Shown one piece after another: positions 36,634 to 48,799 of a stretch of DNA of 64,000 bases. The number at the start of each line of letters is the position of its first letter. Within the stretch, counting starts at the first letter, position 1. Source of the stretch: Paraconiothyrium sp. Pb-2020 (taxonomy: Eukaryota; Ascomycota; Dothideomycetes; Pleosporales; Didymosphaeriaceae); NCBI GenBank assembly GCA_022419385.1, contig JAJUBI010000001.1, forward strand, positions 1,674,001 through 1,738,000, in the 5' to 3' direction. Below the pieces are notes generated by a model. The model saw only the letters and a program-made list of their open reading frames with translations, had not been told where the DNA came from and ran no database searches. The position numbers were made by a program, and so were the translations under genes.

Positions 36634-38476
36634 TCAGTTGTTTGGAATTCCTTTGCGTAGGTTGTCATACTTCGAGTCAGGGTAAACGAGCCAATTGGAG
36701 TGATGTTCCAGTCTGCCGTTGGAGGGCCCACCGAGTTCTGCGACGACCTGAGTGGGAGGTTAGCTTTTAGCTTTTGGGCCTGCAAAGGCGCGTTTGAATG
36801 CGCGGCACGGAGACAGGCTCTCAACTAATGGGAACTCCTCCGAAAAGGCATGTTCACGGGTCGAAGAGGGGATTTCCACGTGTGGAGCAAAAGAGGGGTA
36901 GGTTTGTGCTAAGGAAACAGGATCGAGAGCGAGGGGATGCTTACGCCGTTGACGATGCTGCCCTCGCCTTGTCGGTCGCCGGAAAGTTCCCACCACATTG
37001 CTCCACCGAGGCCTTGCTGCTTGATCCACTGTGCTTTCTTCTTCGCCATGTCCAGTGTGTCGTAGCTCACCAGTGTTCTCGTATTCTGGTTGTAAGAAAA
37101 GCTGGCACCAGATTCTTCGTCGAAGTATTCTTGGGCGCCTGGCTGGGGTAAAGCTTTGAAGTCCCAGACACCGTTTTCCCAGGAGCCTGGTCCCGATCCA
37201 TTGTACGGCTTGCCGATGCCGTCGGTGTTGGTAAAGGAGCGGCCATATAAGGGCATTCCGAGGACAATTTTGTTCGCAGGAACGCCTTTGGAAACGTACG
37301 CATCGATGACAGATTGTGAATTGAATGGAGTACATGTGGGACAAGATGTGGACGGGAACAGGTTAGCTTGGTGGCCGGCGTCTTTGTCCCAGCTGCCTGA
37401 GTAGTCATATGCCTTGGTCCATGTTAGCGTTGTACAAGGAATCCAGCATATCGCCTTGTTGGTAGGCTCACCATGAGATTAATGAAGTCGAGCACCTGAG
37501 CTATGGCCCCGAGGGGCATGTTGTTGTAGTTGTCGGCGCCAGCCGGTGCAGCAATGGTCAGCACAAATTGCGGCTTCGTCCCAGTCTCGCCCTCAAGCTT
37601 GCTAGCATACGCATCCATAGCCGAGCGTATCTCCTGGAGCAGCAACAGCAATTGCTGTCCCTGGTCTTGATTTCTTGGATACTCCCAATCGATATCAATT
37701 CCATCAAATCCCAAATCCTTGATCAATTGGACACAGCTATCTGCAAACTTCTTACGACCCTGCGCCGTCGAAGCAGGAGCGTCAAAATGCTTCTGCTCGT
37801 GGGCATAGGTCCAGCCGCCAATTGATAGTAGGACCTTCAGGTTGCGGTTTTGTTTCTTGAGCAAGTAGAGCTGCTTGAGATTGCCGTAGAGATTTTTACC
37901 TTGGTCGTTCCAAGAATCTCCTTCATAGTGGATTTGGATGTCAGACCATTGGTCGGTCAGAATGACCTCACCGTCTTCGCGATTGTCGCCAAAGGAATAC
38001 AGGACATGAGTCAGTTTGTCTGCAGGGACTGTCTGAGGGAAGTATTTGCGGCCGTAGATGCCCCAATTAACAAAGTACGCCACAGTTCGGTATCCTTCGC
38101 CACCGCCCATGACTGTCGTCGGTTTAGGTAATATGGAGATTTTGGGAATGCCTATTGAGCCTTTGGCGGACGTGGGAGGGATGAAAGGCGACTGATGGGT
38201 AGGTGCCTAGAGGCTCAAGTCAGCAAGCACAAGGTATGAGGAGTAGGCTCAATTTAAAGCTCGTATGTTATACCTGCAAGCGAACAGCCTGCATGTTCTA
38301 CTTACACCAGGGTTACCAAAAGTTTTTGAGACTCGAGGCGTCGAAACAGGAGGAGCGCCTTCTGCTGGACCAGCGTTCGAGACGTCGATACTAAAAGGGT
38401 CTTCTGACGGATGCGAAATCTCGAAAACGGTCAGTACGTGGGACAAACAAAACAACAGGAAGTTGTGAAAGCGCAT
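36634..38476 (-). CDS. secreted GH18 chitinase
   Basis: Four exons (38476-38306, 38206-37472, 37412-36945, 36747-36634) encode 495 residues. The chosen start gives a hydrophobic signal peptide (MRFHNFLLFCLSHVLTVF); an upstream in-frame ATG at 38533 is less plausible. The catalytic motif FDGIDIDWEYP places the acid at Glu232, with Asp225, 228 and 230. SIGGW, the AYDYSGSWD strand, GMPLYGRSF and GGAMWWELSGDR are standard for fungal/bacterial-type group V chitinases. It hydrolyses beta-1,4-GlcNAc chains with retention through the substrate acetamido group. A Ser/Pro linker precedes the barrel; I see no chitin-binding module and no GPI signal. Likely roles are wall remodelling or nutrition. Confidence 0.92.
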
Positions 38477-39552
38477 GGAGAGCTCGACGTGTTGGTTGCC
38501 AGGAACGCTGTGCGTGGCTGAAAGCTGCGCCACGCTCTACGTCACCGGCTATATTGAGCAACACGCTCAGCAGGCTGGTCAGATACAACTTGTGACCGAC
38601 AAGCCCTGCAGATGGCCGCAATTCGCTGCTTGGGCCCGGGGTGGCCAAAGATCTCCGTACTACACCGCGCACTGTCGTGGAATGGTGGTAGCTCATGCAG
38701 CGTCGCGTAGAACATGGAGCGACTCACCAACCATGCCCTCAGCTGGGCGATCTGCTGCTGTAGCGTCGCAACTGCTCCGTCTATGCTCGTGCACCACGGG
38801 CATGAGTCCGGCGGTGGAATTTGTAGGCAGACGACGAATGAGGGGAGGGAGCTGGCGAGGAGGAGACCAAGGACGGTACGTGCCTGTAAAAGGTCAATTT
38901 CGTGGTCGTTCTGCCTTGCACCTTAACACCAAATTCACCAATCTGCGTGACTCACCAACATCTTGCCGTCGGACTGACACGCGCGTCTGTCTCGGGCTGC
39001 TGCACCAGAGATCGCCCGCTCTTCTATTTATGGGGCCAACCTGTGCATTCCGCAGCTGTCCTTGCTCCTCGAGGTCTACTTCCACATCGGCTAGGGCGGC
39101 CACAACCGACACTGCCTCGATACGATACTGTCCTATAAGACCTTGTCGCCACAAGGGGGACACGTGTGGTATTATGCACGCGAGGAATGTCCCAGCAAAG
39201 CCTCCATTCCAGACCTCGACAACGGAAACACTGCATCTGGGTACATCTACTCCATGCCGAGGGCCCGAGAAGGCGTAAATCACGTTCGCGATGCTGTGCT
39301 GGTGTTGAGCTAAACCTTGTGACCAGAGTACGCCCAATCCGAACCTGCCTCGCAGGGCTCATAAGCAGCTGCATGGTTGCCTCGTGAGGTACAATCCACC
39401 CAAGATACTTCGGAACACACATTGAGTACATTGTTCGGTTCGCTTTTGGCACCCCGGACGATACCATTGGTTCCCTTGATATCCATGTAGCCTTCGGGTG
39501 CGGCAGCAAGCACTAGCACTTTGGTTCAGGTGGTCCACAAGATTACGATCCT
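38477..39552. other. intergenic with long but unsupported frames
   Basis: A 267-codon plus-strand frame (38475-39278) and overlapping minus-strand frames (38894-39337, 39024-39509) are open, but composition is Arg/Ser/Cys-rich and no domain is seen. A minus-strand segment at 39310-39519 is the most protein-like part. The chitinase promoter lies at the left end. Confidence 0.35.
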
Positions 39553-40390
39553 GTGTTTGGACGCTCGAACTCGCCACAAGAACTCCACACCAGATCTCGC
39601 TCGATACATCGGCTAAGCGAAAGCTCTACGCACGATCTTAGAAGGCTTCTTGCCCTAGGCTCCCAAGGCACTACACAGGTTAATTTACGCTTACTTCGAT
39701 CGGAGACTCTTGCAGATACATGGAGCCTGCTCACAATATGTTTCACGGAATTGAAAAGGCTTGAACAATGGCCGGGAAGCGCTCTATTATCTAAAGGATA
39801 CGTTGAGTGTGATTAAACGAATGCTTAAAGGAAAAGATATAGATCGTCAGTTGCTAGCTATCTCCTGGCTTAAGCATACGCTTCAGCAAGGCTTCTCGCT
39901 CGACACTACTCTGCTCATTTGGGACTTGCATCTGGCCACTCTAGCTGAATCAAAGCTGTCGAATAAATCTGTGGGGGTGAGTCTAAGCGCGCAATTATCC
40001 GGCTTGGTTGCAATGCCCGATACACCAACGTCGATAAATCACGCGGGTTTAGAGAGCACTTGACAGTAAATAGATTCTTCGAGGGCTCTATTTTCCAAAA
40101 GTGGGATGAATCGCCACAATCGATTATGTGGCTACCCGTAATACCCAGATCGGGCAAGTCGGTCTTGTGTGCAGAATCTCACAGTCGTCTCCTTAGGAGG
40201 ATCCGCCACTTATCATTAGTTTCTTCCTTGATTTCAGCACCCAATGTCAACGAGATGCTTGTATCATGTTATGCTTGTCATTGGAATGGTTACAAGGGCC
40301 TAAGCCATTGGTTGTGCCATTGCTGGCCTCACTACATACCCCTTATCCAAACCAGTTGCAAAGATCCGACGAGTAGTAATTGCTAGAACA
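39553..40390 (+). pseudogene. remnant of a STAND/NACHT (NLR-like) gene
   Basis: Successive plus-strand pieces in different frames carry features of fungal STAND NTPases in the right order. TWSLLTICFTELKRLEQW is followed by an LKDTLSVIKRMLKGKD-type helical segment, then a linker RGFREHLTVNRFFEGSIFQKW, then the Walker A region WLPVIPRSGKSVL. The last should read like GxPGxGKS; here two glycines are replaced (Val, Arg), so nucleotide binding would be lost. Pieces are 39553-39816, 39761-40063 and about 40018-40386, with frame changes and stops between them. I read it as a decayed allorecognition/immune-type receptor gene. No effector or repeat domain is recognisable. Confidence 0.5.
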
Positions 40391-40703
40391 TTATGGATCG
40401 TTATTATTGTTGGAGCGAGACAAATTTCCACGGCATTCAATAATATTGATGCGAGCGGAGTACAAGAGCGGGTCCTGGCAAACATCGAATGCATCTCGCA
40501 ATGAAACATGCCTCAAAAAATCTTGGACACTACCACAACAGCGGAGAGATCAGCATGGTTACAGTAGGTGACCCTGGCTGATGACCTGTCCCTGTGTCAT
40601 ATATTCATGTGTGATTAAAGTAAGTCTAGTCTCATACGGAGCTCAAAAGCGACCAGGCTCTTTTCCATTACACAACCATGACCGGATGTGATGTTAAATC
40701 GAA

Positions 40704-41526
40704 GTGGTGCTTAAAAGGGAAATGAACGTTAATGCGGCCGACCGATGCGATGGAATGGGCTTATGTGCCCCTTCAATTCAAAGACATTATAAAAGCGCGG
40801 AAGAAATTCTGCCTAAGACGAATGCAGACGTCGACGTCCATGCAGTAGTATGTGACACGGCTTTGTACGTCGCCTCATACGACCTCGAGTCTCAAATAGC
40901 GAATTTTTCAAGAAAGTTTGAGCAATATCGGTCCTCCGCATGACGACTTGGCCCACAGCCCCGAAGTTTAATTTGCGAAATTTTATCGTCTATAAGGCCT
41001 TACTACCGATGTATGGTAGTTAGTCTTCTCTTTAATATCTACGTGAATACCTACCTCTAGTGACGATGTGAATACGTAAGTCCGATGATCAGAAATGCGG
41101 TACTAGTACATGTTGATTATAACTAATAAGACCCTAAAGAAACAAGATCTACCCACTTTCCCACAAATCGAACCTTGGGCGGTGGGCCACTTCTTCTTGG
41201 GAAAGATAATATCATCCCTTACTCCACAAGCGGTGGCTGCAGCGTTACGCTCGCAGATGGCAACGGCTCAGAGCCAGCGAGCTCGGAAATTGATGATGGA
41301 TTTTTGGGCCTACGCTGGGAATCTGACGTGGCTCGAAGATCCTAGCATTCGGTTCGCCATATGCCCTGAGTTCCTCGAGGATCTCGTTTCAGCAATGTTC
41401 CAAGTGCGGGTGAAGCCACAGGAGAAGAATTGGCCGTGGGCACATAATGCAGATGCGTATCTGATTTTAGATAGTGACACATCGACTGAGAAAGCTACAT
41501 TCGAGGGAGCATCGATGGAAATGTAA
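40704..41526 (+). pseudogene. remnant of a BTB-type gene
   Basis: Two plus-strand pieces in different frames (40704-40943 and 41110-41526) resemble the C-terminal half of the BTB protein encoded at 27691-28692. The first has ALYVASYDLESQIANFSRKF, comparable to AHAYILGDYLVDIPF. The second has MMDFWAYAGNLTWLEDP followed by CPEFLEDLVSAMF, comparable to LVDIWLYRGKAEWLDKE and LPREFLVEVLGEL. No N-terminal BTB core or start is found, and the pieces are separated by about 170 bases without clear splice phase. Likely a truncated, decaying paralogue. Confidence 0.45.
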
Positions 41527-43499
41527 CCGCGCGAGAAGGTGATGAACCCCATGCACATTGCATATAGCAAACTCACCACTAGCTCCAACATCTATAAGAT
41601 AACCCAACTCATGAGGCTCCAGGCATTTGGAGCAAAGCGTGGAACAATCACTGTAGGGACGCGAACACCAGTACCCTATACATGAGTTGTGTAGCTATGC
41701 ATGTCATCGTGCTTCTCGCGTTGACCTAGAGACCCCGATGTGAACATCATCCCTTATCGCTGATTCACCCTAAAGTAGGTCTGGATTGGCCGTGCCTAAT
41801 TTCGCCAGGCACGAACAATTACCGCATGTTCTCCCCTCCCGCTACTTGAGTTCTTCTAACAGCTCGATCATAACACATCCTGACAGTACTTTCTCTGAAA
41901 TACGCAGGGTGGCGTCTGCGGTTGGTATGCAGATGTCGAAAGGTCAATTATGTACTAGATGTATCCGTGGTAACCCAATTGTTCACCTTCACTTCGCCAG
42001 CGCTCACACCCTCGCCGACGGCATGCAGCGAATCAACCCCGACGACAACACCCCCAGTTTCCCATCGTAAGCCCTTTACGCTCTCTGATCCTCCTGCACG
42101 ATCTAATATCCTAGCATTGACAGCAACTGGGTTACCGTGAATGGTGGCGTTTCACGCTTCGCGCATCGCAGTGCGACATTTTCGTCGTGCCACGAGTCGA
42201 CCTTATCCGGTCCCCCAGCTGCATTCGCGCACGCCTGTCACAATCCCATCTCATCGCCATCAACCTCCCGGAATTAGCGCCATACCCTTTCCAAGTTACC
42301 TCAGCTGGCTCGACCTCTCCTACGTCCTCGCGAACTCCTTCTACCGCCCTCGCACAGCTTTTCTCCCTTGCCCCCCGTTTTGAAGACCACGACTTTTCGT
42401 GCGTTTTACTCGAAGCATAATATAAATGACGCAAGAAACGAATTCGCACCCAGACCTGAGCGCCATCAATATGATCTATGGTGCTAACAAAAAGAATTCG
42501 GGGCGAGAAAGCTGCTGGCGGACATTACGTCTACGGTGTGGGTCCGGCATGACTAGAGTTCGAAATGGTAGAAGAGAAGACGCATCAAGACTACATTGAT
42601 GAGGTGCTCGCGGCGTTGCCGACCAGGGTGCAGGGCGTGCGGAAGTTGCCTGGAGGGAGAGATAGGCCAGTATATCTTGGGGAGGGTGACGAATTGAGGA
42701 TGACGACAAAGACGACCAAGATGAGGATGGCATAATGAGCTCGGACATGTCTGAAGAAAAGGACGACTGCGACAATATTAGCGGGGATGAGATGACTGAT
42801 GCCGTTGACTCATCATATGCATGCGACCAAGGACTAGAGCAGGAATGGGGAGAAGGAAGCCAAACCATCATGGACATCGACGGCGATGACCCTGTAGTGC
42901 GTCCCGTGTCCAGTTGCGGACCGGCGAAGCCTGGTCTGGCCTTTAAGCTCGCGCACCGTACGCGCTCTTGGACTAAGGATACGCTCTAGAGGAGCTGTGA
43001 GGCTTGCTCACATGTCAAACAGTACGGCACGGGCAGTGGTGTGTTTTGAACATGGACTTGCAGCATTATCAACGTCCCAGTCAGTCTGCCAACGGGATGA
43101 GGTTCAGGGAGCTTTGGAAGGGCAAGATAAGCTACCGTAACACCGCCTCGGGGCCAATGACGACTTAATTTGAATCGACCCAGTTTGGCTAGCGCAGGTT
43201 CAATCTCGGGCATATGCATTGTAGGGAGACTGCGGATGTTGCTTCATCCGAGCTGTTTGGACCGACAAAAATTTCGCATAGCGAGCTTGATAGGCTAACG
43301 ATTCAGGATTCGAACCGAAATCAGCGAACTCTGGGGATTTCATCGACATCTCAATTAGCGAAGACAGTAAGTGGGACATCATGAACGTTACGCAGTGTTC
43401 AAAACAAACGAGTTGCTGATGATTCTACAGACCTAGCCTGGCCGAGATACACTGATCGAATATATACACAAGTCTTTCCATTGGCGCTCAAAACGACGA
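41527..43499. other. 2 kb with coding-like pieces but no supported gene
   Basis: Plus-strand frames at 41922-42420 and an acidic frame at 42735-42989 look weakly protein-like but cannot be chained. A BTB-like phrase around 42160-42300 (CDIFVVPRVDLIR, then a frame change) may be another fragment of the neighbouring remnant. Confidence 0.3.
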
Positions 43500-44970
43500 C
43501 TATTGGTCGTCGATAACATGGAGATACTTCTTCTCTTCCCGCTTCTCCCGTTCGGTCATGGGTGGAAGGTCGTAGTATGATGGGCTTCGGTACCCTTTCT
43601 GCACTAGGGTCAGTCGCGGATCTTTTCCACATCATCTATGTTGGTGCACATACCAGGTACTCGTAGAGCACGCTCTTCAGGTCTACGGGCTCGATGTCGA
43701 GATCCTTGTATGTCTTGGCCCTTGGGTCGATGGTCTGGTCAATGAACTCCCGCTCAACCTCGTCTGCTGAAATGGTTGGCCACCAGATGTACTTGTTGAG
43801 CGCAGCAGCAATGGGCTTGAGTAGTCTCCTAGGTACGTTGATATGACGCCTGTTCTTGATGATTTCGTTGCCAACGAGCTCGTTGATTTCGGCCATGGTG
43901 TAACCCGTCGGGCCATAGAGCTCGAAAGTCTCGGCGGCGGTGGTGTCGTCATGCAGCATTTTTTCCAAAGCCATGCCAACGTCAATGGCATGAGTCGGGT
44001 AGAGATACTGTTGCATCCAGTTCGAAGTCAAGACGTTAGTTGCGCCGGCGAGACGGTTCAGAAAACGATCCTCAAAACCGAACATGGGTGCTGGCCGGAC
44101 GATGGTAGTTTCAGGATAGATGTTTCTGGCTACTTGTTCGCCTTGGGCCTTGGTGCGGTAGAATTCGGAGGAGGAGTCGAGGCTGGCACTGTGCGAAGAA
44201 ACGTGCACATATCGGTCGATATCATACTTGGCAACAGCCTCCACGATGCGCTCTGTACCCTCCACGTGTACATCTTCCAAGTCAAAGTTCCTATCTAATG
44301 TTAGCGATACCTTTGATAGGCTCATCTAATGACACTGACTTGGTAGGGTAGTCGCGGCCAATCAGATTGTAGACAATGTCAGAGTGTCGAACAGACTCCT
44401 CCAGTGATTGTGTATTGCGCAAGTCCATTTCCTACCACAGTCAGATTTTTGGACCATATGCCTAAGTTATGCACGCGTACCAAGAACACCACCCTGCCGA
44501 GGTCACCCGCAACCTTAAGATGTCGCTTCGCCATTTCCTCGCGGAAGGGCACAATGACGGTGCAACCAGAGCGCGCTATTTCCCCCACTATCAGCATCCC
44601 ATGTTCCATAAATGGCCGGTTTTGACACACCGAGGCGATTCACAATGTAGCGTCCCAAAAAGCCAGTTGCTCCAAACACAGTCGCGGTATAACCTGGTCA
44701 AGCGTGAGCGGGGTTTTCGGGTCGCGCCAGGCCAATGTATACCTCCAAGGGAAGATCTGTAGCTCAAATTAGCATATGACCCAATGCCAGAGCACAAGAT
44801 ACGTACCTGCCGCCTGCCACGGTCAGGATAGGCTTGCCGGTCCGGGTGATTCTAACGTCCTGGTTGAGGTGCCGACGGCAAACGGTAGGCAGGTTCGCGG
44901 CGCGCATGGTCGAGGGCATCTGGGCCGTGAAAGCGGCTCCAGAGCGCGCACAGCGGAGGGGCGAGGCCAT
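43500..44970 (-). CDS. complex I 39/40-kDa subunit (NDUFA9-like, NAD(P)-binding)
   Basis: Peripheral-arm accessory subunit of mitochondrial NADH:ubiquinone oxidoreductase, an atypical short-chain dehydrogenase-fold protein that binds NADPH structurally. Seven exons (44970-44807, 44756-44743, 44693-44631, 44575-44481, 44431-44340, 44290-43654, 43598-43500) join in phase to 387 residues. Exon 2 is a 14-base microexon that restores the conserved AGGRSSLGGYTATVFGATG segment with the Rossmann glycine motif (VFGATGFLGRYIVN). Further family marks are ARSGCTVIVPFREE, SDIVYNLIGRDYPT and PAPMFGFEDRFLN. The start at 44970 gives an Arg/Ala/Ser-rich presequence. The frame extends upstream to 45282, but that would overlap RPN9. 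It is head-to-head with RPN9. Confidence 0.9.
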
Positions 44971-45199
44971 TGTTGCGTCGTTCAATGGCTTCGAAGGTGG
45001 ACCTTGTCGACGAGTTGAGGTTGAAGTTCGAGCTCGGACTGCGGTCTTGGCAAGACCAAACACCATCCCGCCGCGACTGCTCCGAATTACACTGAGTACA
45101 CTCTCGCCCCACGCACCTACCACGAAGCTTCCGCCGTTCCCGGTCTTCTCATAGTGACGACCTGCTCTCGAAGCACCGCTTGCCCGCGAACTGCCAGCC
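44971..45199. promoter_or_regulatory. 229-bp bidirectional promoter, NDUFA9-like/RPN9
   Basis: Only 229 bases separate the two opposing start codons, so the promoters must share this stretch. It is GC-rich, with no TATA box, as usual for housekeeping pairs. Confidence 0.6.
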
Positions 45200-46451
45200 A
45201 TGGCGATGGACACAGACACAATCCCTAACCTGCTCGGCGACCTGCGCGACCAGGCGCCCGACGAGCTGCAGGAATACTTCATCCACTTCGAGGACTACTG
45301 GGAGCGCAAATTGTGGCACGAGCTGACGGACAAGTTGGTCGAGTACTTTGACCAAACAGCGAGCGCACAGCAGCGGATACCACTTTTTGAGACCTTCATC
45401 AAGAGCTTCGCGAAGAAGATCAACCAGCTCAAGCTCGTGCAGCTCGGTTTGAAAGCGGCATCACAGTTCAAGGGTATGCATATATTGTGTTGTGAGTCTA
45501 TAGCATCCGCTGAACACTGCAGATGACACCGAGCGCTTCAACTTCGTCTCCGACATCGCCAAGCAGGTCAACAAGCCCGCTTCACAAGACGCCTACGTCT
45601 ACGCCACAGTAGCTGCTGCGAGCATTCAACTGCGGACAGGCGACGATGAGGGTGCAAGGAAGGAGCTGGACGAGAGCGAGCAGATATTAGAAGGCTTCGA
45701 CTCAGTAGAGACAGCCGTGCATGCTTCATTCTACAAGACGAGCGCCGAGTACTACAAGGTATCATAACCCGCTATGTTCTTATCCAAGAGCAATGTTAAC
45801 TCTGATCAGGCTAAGCACGAGTTTGCAGCGTACTACAAGAATGCCCTCCTCTACCTCGCGTGTGTTGACCTCGCCGACCTCGGCCTACGTGAACGCCAGT
45901 CGCGCGCCTATGACCTCAGCATCGCTGCCCTCGTGTCCGACTCCATCTACAATTTCGGCGAGCTTCTCCTTCATCCCATTCTCGACTCTCTCGTCAATAC
46001 TCCGCACGCATGGCTCCGTGACTTGCTGTTCACATTCAATCGCGGCGACTTGACCGCATACGACGTCCTCGCTGGCAACATATCTAAGGTACCGCTGCTT
46101 AAGGAGCACCAAACCTTCCTGTACCAGAAGATATCATTATCTGCACTGACGGAGACGGTGTTCCGAAGACCACCCCACGACCGCGCGATGACGTTCCAGA
46201 CCATCTCAGAAGAGACTAAGGTGTCACCGAACGAGATTGAACACTTGATCATGAAGGCGCTGAGCTTGGGCCTGCTCAAGGGCACGATTGACCAGGTAGC
46301 GGAGATTGCGAGGATCAACTGGGTGCAGCCAAAGGTGTTGGATATGACGCAGATACAGAATATGAGGGGGCGATTGAAGGAGTGGGATGCGAGCGTCAAC
46401 CACCTCGGTAACTGGATCGAGGGGGTTGGTAAAGATGTATGGGCCGCCTGA
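45200..46451 (+). CDS. RPN9: 26S proteasome regulatory subunit Rpn9
   Basis: Non-ATPase lid subunit of the 19S regulatory particle (PSMD13). Exons 45200-45473, 45523-45758 and 45810-46451 give 383 residues, the usual length. The N-terminal helical repeats (ELQEYFIHFEDYWERKLWHE, then SQFKDDTERFNFVSDIA) lead to a C-terminal PCI domain with KISLSALTETVFRRP, ISEETKVSPNEIEHLIMKAL and GTIDQVAEIARINWVQP, followed by the helical tail that joins the lid bundle. It acts in nuclear and cytosolic proteasomes. Splice junctions are canonical and the start has a good context (GCCATGGCG). Confidence 0.93.
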
Positions 46452-46762
46452 GCGAGGCAGGCATGGCCCTCAGCCGGGCGAAACTTAATAACCTGCTAGA
46501 AGACGAGAGTTGCGGGGCATATGACATGAGGGGGTTATGTTAACGCACTCTATCACGATAAATGTATAGATCATGGCCGGCGACTTACGCAGCGCCCACC
46601 AATGAGCTCATGAACCGACGAAACCCTTCTGATTGTTTGACATCCACTGATGCTCTATTGGGTATCGAATGACCATGCCTGATATCTGTGCGGCGAATAC
46701 CAATATACTTCGCCATGCATCGTTCAACCTGGAGTGCCCATATCTCGATGCCATTCAGACCC
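46452..46762. other. short intergenic between convergent RPN9 and GAA1
   Basis: Should contain both 3' flanks. A minus-strand frame open from 46899 to 46585 could extend GAA1 if one base of a T7 run were dropped (see findings). Confidence 0.4.
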
Positions 46763-48799
46763 TCAAAAAAATCCCAATGCAACAACGACACTTCCACAGA
46801 ACCACGCAGACCACCAAACAAGCCATACCACGACCTGCGTCCACATTCCCCAGATGTGCCACCCCTCTGCTGCTTTGACCAGCACATCCAACAACTCAAC
46901 GTTAGTCAGATAAGTTGCACCGTTCACCACCATTACCGGGTTAATAGCTACCAGTAGCGCGAACTGTAGCGCAGTGACCGATCCTCCCTTGCCCCTTCGC
47001 ACAAAGCTTAGCGGGGCAGTGAACAAGCCGACTATCAGGCTCTGGCTGAAGTTCAGTGTGGCGAGAGCAGAGAGGTACATGCCGAGAAAGAGCAGGCTGA
47101 AACAGTGGATCAAGGTAGACTCTTGATGCGTGGGTCGATTGAATTGGGAGAGGAAGTAGGCGGTTGCGAGAGGCAGGAGAGTAGTAAGATTTGCGGCGAG
47201 GAGGAAGGAGGGGTGGAGGTCATCAACTGGTATATGGTTGAAGGTGGCAAGTGGGATAAGGCCGAGAAAGTGAGCGATTATAACGAAGGCTGCGGGCAGG
47301 AAGAGCGGGCGCTCAGAGATTTTTAAGGCTTCGATAGGAATTAGGGCGGTGGCGCCGCCGTCCGCGGTAGCTATCACACTTGAGTGTTCGGCTGCTATTT
47401 TTCCATCGATTTGCTCCCATTGTTCTTCTTCCTTTCCGTTAGGGCCCGGTTCTATGGCAGCGTCCTGAGAAGTAGAATTGGAAACGGGCCCCGTAGCTAC
47501 GGGGTTTGGTATGGGTTCCTCTGGGCGCCCACTGCGAACCCAAAGCGCGATAGCGGTGATGCTGAAGTTGGCAGCAATCAACATAGCGGACGGAAGATAT
47601 GTCCCTATACTGACGAAGCGCTTAGCTTCGAGTAATAGATAGAAGAAGAAGCTCTGGTGCAGGTGCTCGAGCAAGTTGTTGAGACTCCTGAACAAGCTCT
47701 CCACGGTGCGCCCCAAGCCCATCTCGTCATGCCATCCGTCGCCTACAGTGACAAGTGTGATGGCATCGACATGGTATGGTATGAACGCACTATGCGGTCC
47801 GGTGGCATGTCCAAGGCCTTGAGAGAGCATACCTCGTAGCATCGTCTGCAAGCGCTCTGAATATGAGTTGCCATGATGCCACATGCGCTGGAGGGTGCAG
47901 CCTATGCCCATCTGACCGGAGGCGATGCTAACGGCGGTATTGAAGAGGTCAAGATTGGGAAGCTGCCCATTCGTGCCGTCGTATACGATGTGTAGCTTGT
48001 CATATCTGTGGCCCCACGGCCCCGCAGGATATTCTACACCAACGGCACCCTGGAGTGCACCGCTCTTCAGGGCGAGGCTCTCAACCGTAGTCGGATCATG
48101 TGCATCGTGGTATGCGTCTACCCAGGCCTGCGGTCCGCTCGTGCTGTCTCCAGAAACTAGAAATATGATATCTTTGCTCCACAAGCTCCACCTCTTAAAG
48201 TAACGGGCGAGCGCGAGGACCAGCGCGACGCCGGAGTAGTTGTGCTCGCCATCCATGGTCTTGAGTGACGCCATAAGTACAATGGCTTCTGTAGCATCGG
48301 CGCGGGGGCCCTGCAGCACGGCATAGACATTCTCGCTGGTGATGTTGCGGCCGGAGGGGGTATATGTGTACTTCTGCGTTGCAACCTTGAGATTGGAAGC
48401 CCTGAGCAGCTCGCTCAGCCTGTCGCTTCGCCTAAAAATGGATCAGCTTTTGCTTCTTTCACAGGTGTGCACAGATGATGCGTACTGCTGCACCGGGAGG
48501 TCCACCAGGCCCGCAACTTCATGTCTATAAGCCCTGAACACGTCGTGTTCGCTGCCCGTAAAGTACGTGTGCACCTGGCCCGGCAGTAGCGCATTCTCGG
48601 AGACGTAGGTATTGCGCGAGTATTCGTTCAGCGGGAGGACAAGCAACCATGCGACGCCGATAAGTATAAGGAAGGCGGAGAGGTACGGGGGAATTTTGAG
48701 TATGCGGGCATCCTTTCGAAGCGCTAGGAGCGTAGCTAAAGCACAAGATCAGCATGCACCCTGCAGGAATGAAAAGAACTGCCCACCTAACAAGGCCAT
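46763..48799 (-). CDS. GAA1: GPI transamidase subunit Gaa1
   Basis: ER-membrane subunit of the GPI transamidase complex, which replaces the C-terminal signal of precursor proteins with a GPI anchor. Exons 48799-48787 (13 bases), 48735-48486 and 48431-46763 encode 643 residues. An N-terminal membrane helix (PPYLSAFLILIGVAWLLVLP) follows RKDARILKI. The luminal M28-peptidase-like domain has LMASLKTMDGEHNYSGVALVLALARY and WSKDIIFLVSGD. Further on are QRMWHHGNSYSERLQTMLRGM, GPHSAFIPYHVDAITL and several C-terminal membrane spans. The tiny first exon is inferred because ATG-GCC-TTG-TTA-G plus a GT donor joins in phase to a strongly conserved second exon. It is head-to-head with the rhomboid gene. 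Confidence 0.88.

Noticed and set aside
38475..39278. 267-codon plus-strand open frame next to the chitinase
   Set aside because: Arg/Ser/Cys-rich with no recognisable pattern, overlaps the chitinase start region antisense, and competing frames are equally open.
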